Part shown: piece by piece, positions 7,755 through 12,791 of the stretch | How positions within the stretch are numbered: position 1 is the stretch's first letter | Layout: each line of letters begins with the position of its first letter | From: Chloroflexota bacterium | GTDB lineage: Bacteria; Chloroflexota; Anaerolineae; Anaerolineales; DRMV01 | Length of the DNA: 12,791 nt | Direction: 5' to 3' | NCBI GenBank assembly: GCA_013153375.1 | Contig: JAADEN010000117.1 | Span: 1 to 12,791 of the forward strand | Translations under genes and position numbers: made by a program | Notes under the pieces: generated by a model | Told to the model about the DNA's origin: nothing | What the model saw: the letters and a program-made list of their open reading frames with translations, nothing else | The model's database searches: none

Positions 7755-7910
7755 TCAGTCCTTTTCGTCCCCCAACTCGTGCAGCGCGGCCCAATCGGCC
7801 TGCAGCGCGCGCTGCCGCCACCACAGGCTGAGGATGTACAACACGATGCCGCCCAAAATGACGGCTTCCCCCAGGTAGAAGTAGAAGGATGTGTCGGGCG
7901 TCGGGTACAT
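7755..7910 (-). CDS. CcmD-like small membrane protein
   Basis: This short gene encodes 51 residues: a brief N-terminus (MYPTPDTSFYFY), one membrane helix of about 20 residues (13-30, LGEAVILGGIVLYILSLW), then a basic WRQRAL stretch and an acidic tail ending in GDEKD. Small single-helix proteins of this shape directly after CcmC or CcsA are usually called CcmD, which stabilises or releases heme-bound CcmC/CcmE complexes at the outer face of the membrane. It starts 3 nt after the ccmC stop, with GGAG (complement of 7917-7920) inside the end of ccmC, so translation is coupled. The reading frame and ribosome-binding site are clear; the name rests on position and topology because the family is poorly conserved. 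Confidence 0.78.
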   Translation of the reverse strand: MYPTPDTSFYFYLGEAVILGGIVLYILSLWWRQRALQADWAALHELGDEKD

Positions 7911-7913
7911 GGT

Positions 7914-8615
7914 TCACTCCATCAGGCGCAGGCGTTCTTCTTCCAGGCGGTCCGCGGCGCGGCCCAGGCGATAGCGGTGCCACAGCAGGGCCACATACAG
8001 CACGGTGAACGCGAACAGGCTCATGAACAGGGTATGGCGCATGCTGGCGGTCATGTCGAACGCGCCCTGCGCGCCGGCCTCGTTCTTGCCCACCACCACG
8101 GGATGGATGGTGCGGTAGATGCGCACCGAGAAGAAGGTCAGGGGCACCGAGAGCATGCCCACGATGGCGTACACCGCGCCGAAGCGGGCCCGGCGCTCGG
8201 GGTCGTCAATGCCGCGGCGCAGCATGAAGTAGGCCACATACACCAGCAGCATGATGGTCACCGTGGTCAGCCGCGGATCCCAGGTCCACCAGGTGTTCCA
8301 GATGGGCCGGGCCCAAATGGAGCCCGAGACCACGCCGATGAACGCGAACACCAGACCGATCTCCACCGCGGCCACTTCCAGCGCGTCCCACTTGCGGTCG
8401 CGGGTGACGAGGTAGAGCACCGCGGCCGCCGCGGCGACCAGAAAACTCAACATGCCCAGCCAGTTGGCCGCGACATGGAAATAAAACACCTTCTGCACGA
8501 TGCCCATGGTGCGTTCCAGGGGCGCGTAGGCCAGCACCATCCACAGGGCCACGGCCATGCTGAGGGCCGCGGCGATTTCGGCCACGCGCAACCCAAGGGG
8601 CCGACGATTGTCCAT
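7914..8615 (-). CDS. ccmC: CcmC/CcsA-family heme exporter protein C
   Basis: CcmC presents heme at the outer membrane face during system I cytochrome c maturation. This 233-residue protein matches the size of CcmC (about 245 in E. coli), not the much longer CcsA. It has six membrane helices, the tryptophan-rich heme-binding signature IWNTWWTWDPRL (105-116), and flanking histidine ligands H47 (VFYFHVAANW) and H171 (RTIHPVVV). The upstream part of the open frame is non-coding; the ATG at 8615 has GGAGGAG (complement of 8622-8628) 6 nt before it. It is the first gene of its operon, followed by the CcmD-like gene and a nitroreductase. CcmA, CcmB, CcmE and CcmF are not in the window, which is unusual if this is a complete maturation locus. 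Confidence 0.92.
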   Translation of the reverse strand: MDNRRPLGLRVAEIAAALSMAVALWMVLAYAPLERTMGIVQKVFYFHVAANWLGMLSFLVAAAAAVLYLVTRDRKWDALEVAAVEIGLVFAFIGVVSGSIWARPIWNTWWTWDPRLTTVTIMLLVYVAYFMLRRGIDDPERRARFGAVYAIVGMLSVPLTFFSVRIYRTIHPVVVGKNEAGAQGAFDMTASMRHTLFMSLFAFTVLYVALLWHRYRLGRAADRLEEERLRLME

Positions 8616-8652
8616 GGGGAACTCCTCCAGGCAGGCCGGGGCCTGCGGGATG

Positions 8653-8670
8653 GCGGGCCGGACGGCCCGC
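8653..8670. repeat. Palindrome in the ccmC leader
   Basis: GCGGGCCG (8653-8660) and CGGCCCGC (8663-8670) form a perfect 8-bp inverted repeat with a 2-nt centre. It lies between the predicted ccmC transcription start (near 8676) and the ribosome-binding site, where it could serve as an operator or an RNA hairpin. Similar GGCCCGC/GCGGGCC palindromes lie after mscS and after gatB, so it may instead belong to a dispersed family. Confidence 0.45.
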
Positions 8671-8682
8671 GAAGTGCGGGGT

Positions 8683-8691
8683 ATTATACCG
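8683..8691 (-). promoter_or_regulatory. Promoter -10 box (CGGTATAAT) for ccmC
   Basis: The minus strand reads CGGTATAAT, with a perfect TATAAT (complement of 8683-8688) about 70 nt before the ccmC ATG. No good -35 hexamer is visible in the A/G-rich stretch upstream. It faces away from the DUF503 promoter about 50 nt away. Confidence 0.55.
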
Positions 8692-8738
8692 TGAGGCCCG
8701 CGGCAAAAGAGAAAAGCGGGATGAGAATCGCGGCCCTG

Positions 8739-8747
8739 TGGTATAAC
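8739..8747 (+). promoter_or_regulatory. Extended -10 promoter (TGGTATAAC) for the DUF503 gene
   Basis: TGGTATAAC, an extended -10 with one mismatch, lies 37 nt before the ATG of the DUF503 gene, giving a leader of about 30 nt. No -35 element is evident. Confidence 0.55.
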
Positions 8748-8784
8748 CGGGCGCGTCGCATTCCTCACGCCTGGGAGGCCGACC

Positions 8785-9072
8785 ATGCCCGTGGGCGTAC
8801 TCACGCTCCACCTGCATCTGGACATGAGCGCCTCGCTCAAGGACAAGCGCCGCGCGCTGCGGCCCCTGCTCCAGCGCCTGCAGCGGGAGTTCAACATCTC
8901 GGTCGCGGAGGTGGACTACCTGAACGACCCCGGCCAGGCCCTCATCGCGTGCGCGCATGTGAGCAACGACGCCGCGTTCACCCAGCGGGTGCTGAACAAG
9001 GTGGCCCGCTGGGTGGAGACCCACTGGGGGCACGGCTACATCGCGGGGGAATGGATCGAAATGATCGGCTAA
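8785..9072 (+). CDS. DUF503 (YlxP-like) family protein
   Basis: This 95-residue protein matches the small DUF503 family, represented by B. subtilis YlxP, which is often encoded near ribosome-maturation genes such as rbfA but has no firmly established function. The family core ASLKDKRRALRPLLQRLQRE (16-35) is followed by FNISVAEVDYLND (36-48) and the HVSND block (58-62). The overall layout suggests an alternating beta-alpha-beta fold with a basic helix. It is cytoplasmic, with no signal peptide or membrane helix. The ATG has GGGAGG (8773-8778) 6 nt upstream, inside a 14-nt sequence identical to that before mscS. It is a single-gene unit followed by an independently promoted tRNA gene 27 nt later. 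Confidence 0.9.
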   Translation: MPVGVLTLHLHLDMSASLKDKRRALRPLLQRLQREFNISVAEVDYLNDPGQALIACAHVSNDAAFTQRVLNKVARWVETHWGHGYIAGEWIEMIG

Positions 9073-9079
9073 CGGCCTT

Positions 9080-9088
9080 TGGTATAAT
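9080..9088 (+). promoter_or_regulatory. Extended -10 promoter (TGGTATAAT) for tRNA-Leu
   Basis: TGGTATAAT is a perfect extended -10 box (TATAAT at 9083-9088). Transcription would start near 9095, only about 5 nt before the mature 5' end of the tRNA, leaving a minimal leader for RNase P. It lies 8 nt after the DUF503 stop codon. Confidence 0.7.
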
Positions 9089-9099
9089 AAAAATGCCGT

Positions 9100-9183
9100 G
9101 GGCATGTGGCGGAACTGGCAGACGCGCAGGACTTAGGATCCTGTGCCGGCGACGGCGTGTGGGTTCGAGCCCCACCATGCCCA
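9100..9183 (+). tRNA. tRNA-Leu (anticodon UAG)
   Basis: An 84-nt class II tRNA folds completely. The acceptor stem is GGGCATG (9100-9106) with CATGCCC (9176-9182) and discriminator A9183. The anticodon stem is CAGGA (9127-9131) with TCCTG (9139-9143), and the loop CTTAGGA carries anticodon TAG (9134-9136), read as Leu CUN. The long variable arm, GCCG-GCGA-CGGC (9145-9156), is typical of tRNA-Leu. The T-stem is GTGGG with CCCAC around TTCGAGC (9164-9170). CCA is not encoded; the gene is followed by TCG. It has its own promoter and terminator, and no integrase or direct repeat suggests use as an attachment site. Confidence 0.97.
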
Positions 9184-9189
9184 TCGAAA

Positions 9190-9218
9190 AAGCCGGGTCG
9201 CGTGGCCCGGCTTGTTTT
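9190..9218. terminator. Bidirectional intrinsic terminator after tRNA-Leu
   Basis: AAGCCGGG (9190-9197) and CCCGGCTT (9206-9213) form a perfect 8-bp stem with an 8-nt loop, followed by GTTTT (9214-9218) on the plus strand. On the minus strand the same stem is followed by a run of Ts (complement of 9187-9191), so it can also stop transcription arriving from gatB. It sits between the convergent tRNA and gatB genes. Confidence 0.85.
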
Positions 9219-9238
9219 CGTGGGGGACAGGATCTTCA

Positions 9239-9255
9239 GGCCCGCGCCGCGGGCC
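9239..9255 (-). terminator. GC-rich hairpin just after gatB
   Basis: GGCCCGC (9239-9245) and GCGGGCC (9249-9255) form a perfect 7-bp stem with a 3-nt loop, 6 nt beyond the gatB stop. There is no T-tract of its own, and it precedes the bidirectional terminator at 9190-9218 on the gatB transcript, giving two hairpins in series. Confidence 0.45.
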
Positions 9256-9261
9256 GAGGCG

Positions 9262-10731
<1,470 letters not shown>

Positions 10732-10741
10732 GCAGCACCTC

Positions 10742-10833
10742 GGGGAAGCGGGAAGCGGGGGGCGGGGAGCAGAGAGCAGGGAGCAAGAAGCGGGGAGCGG
10801 GGAGCGAAAGGGGCTCCCTGCTCAGTGCTCACT
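10742..10833. repeat. Heptanucleotide tandem repeat (R6C units, consensus GGGGAGC) with an inverted arm
   Basis: From 10742 to 10814 the plus strand is almost purely purine, with a C about every seventh base: ten units such as GGGAAGC, GGGGGGC, GGGGAGC (10764, 10792 and 10799), AGAGAGC and AGGGAGC. From 10813 to 10833 the units continue in the opposite orientation (GCTCCCT, GCTCAGT, GCTCACT). GAGCAGGGAGC (10774-10784) and GCTCCCTGCTC (10813-10823) form a perfect 11-bp inverted repeat. The array exactly fills the space between the toxin stop and the gatB ribosome-binding site, so it lies in the gatB leader as a pyrimidine-rich RNA. It recalls the short tandem heptamer repeats of cyanobacteria. 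Confidence 0.8.
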
Positions 10834-10835
10834 TG

Positions 10836-11183
10836 TTACGCGTTCAAAATCCAGTTTGCCAACCGCTGACGCAAGCGATTGAGACGCTCGGGGGCTATGG
10901 CTCCAATCGCACCTAAAAGGCTGTCACCCGAAACTACGGCCAATCGCCCCAAGCGGATGACGCTGGGTTGCTTCAAGCCGCTATCTACAAAATCCGGGTC
11001 ATGGCGGTCTACGATTTCATCAAAACCTTTTACGACTTGGTGCAGTTGGGTTGAAATCATGCAAATCAACCAGTCATCGTACACGCCGGGCAAGCGCGCG
11101 AGCAACAATGCAGGGCGCAACTTCCCGCCCCGCAAATCAACCTGTGGGAACCGGAAGAGGACAACCTGACCTGCGCGCTTCAT
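10836..11183 (-). CDS. MazF/PemK-like endoribonuclease toxin
   Basis: This 115-residue protein has the MazF/PemK (CcdB-like barrel) pattern of an mRNA-cleaving toxin. The N-terminal strand GQVVLFRFP is followed by a loop and the basic LRGGKLRPALLLA block (17-29, R23 and P24 conserved). DDWLICMISTQ (36-46) carries the S/T pair, QPSVIRLGRLAVVSGDSLLG (72-91) is the next conserved stretch, and the C-terminus is helical. A longer frame starts at 11264, but the start chosen at 11183 overlaps the antitoxin stop by 4 nt (ATGA), gives the usual family length of 110-115 residues and begins with a typical MKRAGQVVLF. Base composition is visibly lower in GC than the neighbours. It sits downstream of its antitoxin, the common order for neutralised expression. 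It is probably a stabilising or phage-defence module acquired by transfer. Confidence 0.83.
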   Translation of the reverse strand: MKRAGQVVLFRFPQVDLRGGKLRPALLLARLPGVYDDWLICMISTQLHQVVKGFDEIVDRHDPDFVDSGLKQPSVIRLGRLAVVSGDSLLGAIGAIAPERLNRLRQRLANWILNA

Positions 11184-11398
11184 GAAAACGGCACCTTGAT
11201 ATCTTCCAGCGAATAAAGTTCCGGTTCGTCTTCCATGCCTCGCATAGCCATTGTGAGCGACCATGTGTTCCAGGCGCGCATTTCTTGTTGCTCCGCCTTC
11301 AAAAGCAAAAACTGCACGAAGTCCAGCAGCTCCTCTAATAACGGTTCGGGCAGCTGCTGGATAGACTGCTGGATACGAGATTCTAAATCAGGCAACAT
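11180..11398 (-). CDS. Antitoxin of the MazF/PemK-like pair (DUF2281-like)
   Basis: This 72-residue protein has an N-terminal helical segment, IQQLPEPLLEELLDFVQFLL (13-32), matching the LPeelleEvldFveFL pattern of DUF2281/VapB-type antitoxins. The C-terminus is acidic (MEDEPELYSLEDIKVPF, 55-71), of the kind that wraps and neutralises the toxin. AGGAGGT (complement of 11406-11412) lies 7 nt before the ATG. The stop overlaps the toxin start by 4 nt, ensuring coupled synthesis. The only two AGCT words in the window (11328 and 11352) fall inside this gene, and its GC content is low, which fits recent acquisition. No separate promoter is obvious in the 58 nt after the zinc-ribbon gene, so it may be read through from there or have a weak one in that gap. 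Confidence 0.8.
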   Translation of the reverse strand: MLPDLESRIQQSIQQLPEPLLEELLDFVQFLLLKAEQQEMRAWNTWSLTMAMRGMEDEPELYSLEDIKVPFS

Positions 11399-11456
11399 CC
11401 TTTGAACCTCCTAAACTTTTCCCAATCCCATCCTTGACTTCTCGTCTCGTTCATGC

Positions 11457-11864
11457 TTATTGCTTATCATCATCCGTGGACGGCGCGGCCGGAGTCGCGG
11501 GTTCGTCGCCCAGTTCGGGCAGGGCCTGTTCGATCTCGTCGGGCGACTGGCCCTTCTCCAGCCGCGAGACCACCTCGTCGAACTCCGGGCCCAGGTCTTC
11601 GCCCAGTTCGTCGCCCATGCGGCGCATCAGCCGGGCCAGGGTGCGGGGGTCCTTCTCCAGCGCGTCCAGCGCGGTCGGGTCCTCGGCCAACGCGTCCAGG
11701 TCCACCTCACCGCTGCGGCGCACGGCCACCCGGCCGTAGCGGCGCACCACCCGCGACGAGCCGCACGCAGGGCAGGTCACCGTCACCCGCCCGTATTCGG
11801 CATACGATAGCCGCACCGTAAAAGTTCGGTTACAATCTTCACACCGATAGGTGTAAGTCGGCAT
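11457..11864 (-). CDS. FmdB-family zinc-ribbon protein with acidic C-terminal tail
   Basis: This 135-residue protein begins MPTYTYRCEDC, the hallmark of the FmdB/zinc_ribbon_8 family. C8, C11, C31 and C34 form the two CxxC knuckles of one zinc ribbon. The family was named after a regulator of formamidase expression but most members have no proven role; some are annotated as transcriptional regulators. The remainder (50-135) is a highly charged region with a DPxxL-type repeat (EDPTALDALEKDPRTLARLM) and a helix EFDEVVSRLEKGQSPDEIEQ (96-115), ending in a disordered acidic tail. The true start is at 11864, with GGGAGG (complement of 11872-11877) 7 nt upstream; the longer frame is not used. A GGTATAAT box precedes it, divergent from gmk. 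The toxin-antitoxin pair follows on the same strand after 58 nt. Confidence 0.88.
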   Translation of the reverse strand: MPTYTYRCEDCNRTFTVRLSYAEYGRVTVTCPACGSSRVVRRYGRVAVRRSGEVDLDALAEDPTALDALEKDPRTLARLMRRMGDELGEDLGPEFDEVVSRLEKGQSPDEIEQALPELGDEPATPAAPSTDDDKQ

Positions 11865-11942
11865 GGGTTCGCCTCCCAGGGCAGCGTTGCCGCTCACGCG
11901 AGCCTCGGCCTGCTGCGATACCCAGGCCATCCGAGCGGGGTC

Positions 11943-11951
11943 ATTATACCC
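11943..11951 (-). promoter_or_regulatory. Promoter -10 box (GGGTATAAT) for the FmdB-like gene
   Basis: The minus strand reads GGGTATAAT, with TATAAT as the complement of 11943-11948, about 80 nt before the zinc-ribbon ATG. It lies only 20 nt upstream of the gmk ATG on the other strand, so the two genes share a very short control region. No clear separate gmk promoter was found. Confidence 0.5.
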
Positions 11952-11970
11952 GCATTTCGAGGGCAAGGGC

Positions 11971-12588
11971 ATGGCCAAATTCTCCCTTCCGCCGCGTTAC
12001 CCGCTGCTGGTGGTGATCTCCGGCCCGTCGGGCGTGGGCAAGGATTCGGTGCTCAAGCGCCTCAAAGAGCGGGGCGCGAACTTCCACTTCGTGGTCACCG
12101 CCACCACCCGCCCGCCCCGCCCCGGCGAGCAGCACGGCGTGGACTACTACTTCTACAGCGCCGAAGAGTTCGCCCGTCTCATCGAGCAGGACGAACTCAT
12201 GGAGTGGAGCATCGTGTACGGCGACTACAAGGGCATCCCCAAGAAGCCCGTGCGCGAGGCCCTGGCCCGGGGGCAGGATGTCATCATGCGCATCGATGTG
12301 CAGGGCGCGCAGAAGGTGCGCCGCCTGTGCCCCCACGCGGTGCTCATCTTCCTCACCACCGAGACCGAGGAGGAACTGGTGCGCCGCCTGCGCCGCCGGG
12401 CCACCGAGAGCGAGGACGCGCTCGCGCTGCGCATCGCCATGGCCCGCAAAGAACTGGAGCACCTGCCCGAATTCGACTACGCGGTGGTCAACCGCGAAGG
12501 CCATCTGGACGACGCGGTGGACACCATCCTGGCTATCGTGCGGGCCGAACATCATCGGGTGCAGCACCGCCCGCCGTGCCGGTTGTGA
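11971..12588 (+). CDS. gmk: Guanylate kinase
   Basis: Guanylate kinase converts GMP plus ATP to GDP plus ADP in purine nucleotide synthesis and is normally essential. This 205-residue protein is full length. The P-loop GPSGVGKDS (18-26) has lysine K24, followed by D25 where many relatives have S/T or G. VVTATTRPPRPGEQHGVDYYF (41-61) is the GMP-binding lid, YGDYKGIP (83-90) the second GMP contact and IDVQGAQKV (108-116) the Walker B-like segment. RRLRRRATESEDALALRI (138-155) covers the ATP lid, and DYAVVNREGHLDDAVD (169-184) the C-terminal block. The ATG has GAGGG (11959-11963) 7 nt upstream; a longer in-frame start was rejected because family sequence begins here. The C-terminal tail (HHRVQHRPPCRL) is not conserved. 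Confidence 0.97.
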   Translation: MAKFSLPPRYPLLVVISGPSGVGKDSVLKRLKERGANFHFVVTATTRPPRPGEQHGVDYYFYSAEEFARLIEQDELMEWSIVYGDYKGIPKKPVREALARGQDVIMRIDVQGAQKVRRLCPHAVLIFLTTETEEELVRRLRRRATESEDALALRIAMARKELEHLPEFDYAVVNREGHLDDAVDTILAIVRAEHHRVQHRPPCRL

Positions 12589-12609
12589 GGCCGGCCCTGA
12601 CGAGGTTTG

Positions 12610-12633
12610 GAGGCCCGCTCGTGAACGAGCCTC
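12610..12633 (+). terminator. Possible hairpin after gmk
   Basis: GCTCGT (12617-12622) and ACGAGC (12625-12630) form a perfect 6-bp stem with a 2-nt centre, which GAG (12610-12612) and CTC (12631-12633) can extend past a 4-nt bulge. It lies 22 nt after the gmk stop. No T-tract follows, so termination activity is uncertain. Confidence 0.3.
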
Positions 12634-12666
12634 AGCGCACGCCTTCCCCCGGCCGGGAAGAGAAAC

Positions 12667-12702
12667 CACGGATGAACACGGATTGGGCACGGATGAACGC
12701 GG
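12667..12702. repeat. CACGGATGAAC-type repeat block
   Basis: CACGGATGAAC occurs at 12667-12677 and again at 12688-12698, with a partial copy, CACGGATT, at 12677-12684, giving a spacing of 10-11 nt. Short blocks of this word turn up between genes in many environmental bacterial genomes, so this is probably a fragment of a dispersed repeat. No coding sense was seen in it. Confidence 0.5.
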
Positions 12703-12754
12703 AAGACAAGGCGTTCGCGCCTGGATCCGGCAAGGGCACGGCGGGGCCGCGCCC

Positions 12755-12775
12755 GGGCGACCCAGCGGGTCGCCC
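12755..12775. repeat. Perfect 9-bp palindrome (GGGCGACCC-AGC-GGGTCGCCC)
   Basis: GGGCGACCC (12755-12763) and GGGTCGCCC (12767-12775) form a perfect stem with a 3-nt loop, followed by CTACGGGG. It resembles a REP-like dispersed intergenic palindrome. The window ends 16 nt later, so it is unclear whether further copies follow. The rest of 12589-12791 holds no gene that could be supported. Confidence 0.5.
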
Positions 12776-12791
12776 CTACGGGGCCGATCCC

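Noticed and set aside
8616..8784. Riboswitch in the ccmC/DUF503 intergenic region
   Set aside because: Only one short palindrome is present and no known aptamer pattern was recognised; two divergent promoters explain the region.
9100..9183. tRNA-Leu as an integration site for a mobile element
   Set aside because: There is no integrase and no repeat of the tRNA 3' end in the window, and the flanks have host-like composition.
10742..10833. CRISPR-like array
   Set aside because: Units are 7 nt and contiguous with no spacers and no cas genes nearby; it is a simple tandem repeat.
11184..11264. Upstream start for the toxin giving 142 residues
   Set aside because: The extra 27 residues are antitoxin sequence in another frame. 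The ATGA overlap and family length favour the start at 11183.

Overview
The window is GC-rich bacterial chromosome (about two thirds G+C by eye) with tightly packed genes and short intergenic spaces. The gene types suggest Chloroflexota, probably an Anaerolineae-like lineage: an Agl23/TIGR03663-type membrane protein with an NHL propeller, an FmdB-type zinc ribbon with a long acidic tail, GatB, a CcmC/CcmD-like pair and an F420-type nitroreductase. This placement is inference from gene content; no rRNA or marker alignment supports it.

Layout. (1) 117-2588, minus strand: a compact operon in the order cupin, pseudouridine-5'-phosphate glycosidase (psuG), family 2 glycosyltransferase, with 9 and 12 nt gaps. 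(2) 2766-7018, plus strand: an 1124-residue Agl23-like polytopic protein fused to six NHL repeats, followed by an MscS-type channel; the promoter of this unit diverges from that of the cupin operon. A strong hairpin at 7072-7114 separates it from (3) 7119-8615, minus strand: ccmC, a 51-residue CcmD-like protein and a nitroreductase resembling the C-terminal domain of FbiB. (4) 8785-9183, plus strand: a DUF503 protein and tRNA-Leu(UAG), followed by a bidirectional terminator. (5) 9262-11864, minus strand: an FmdB-like zinc ribbon, then a toxin-antitoxin pair of lower GC, a heptanucleotide repeat array and gatB. (6) 11971-12588, plus strand: guanylate kinase (gmk), followed by about 200 nt of intergenic DNA with dispersed-repeat-like sequence.

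Most of the genes are housekeeping or envelope functions: guanylate kinase, GatB, tRNA-Leu, cytochrome c heme handling, a mechanosensitive channel and glycan-related membrane proteins. The toxin-antitoxin pair is the clearest insertion.

The most striking signal is not a gene. The tetranucleotide ACGT never occurs in the window. AGCT occurs only twice, both times inside the antitoxin gene. Coding sequences avoid both words through synonymous codon choice (Asp-Val as GAT-GTN, Glu-Leu as GAA-CTN), which points to strong host selection against them, such as past or present restriction, and marks the antitoxin as foreign. Promoters are also stereotyped: six GGTAYAAY boxes, with no convincing -35 element, precede six transcription units.
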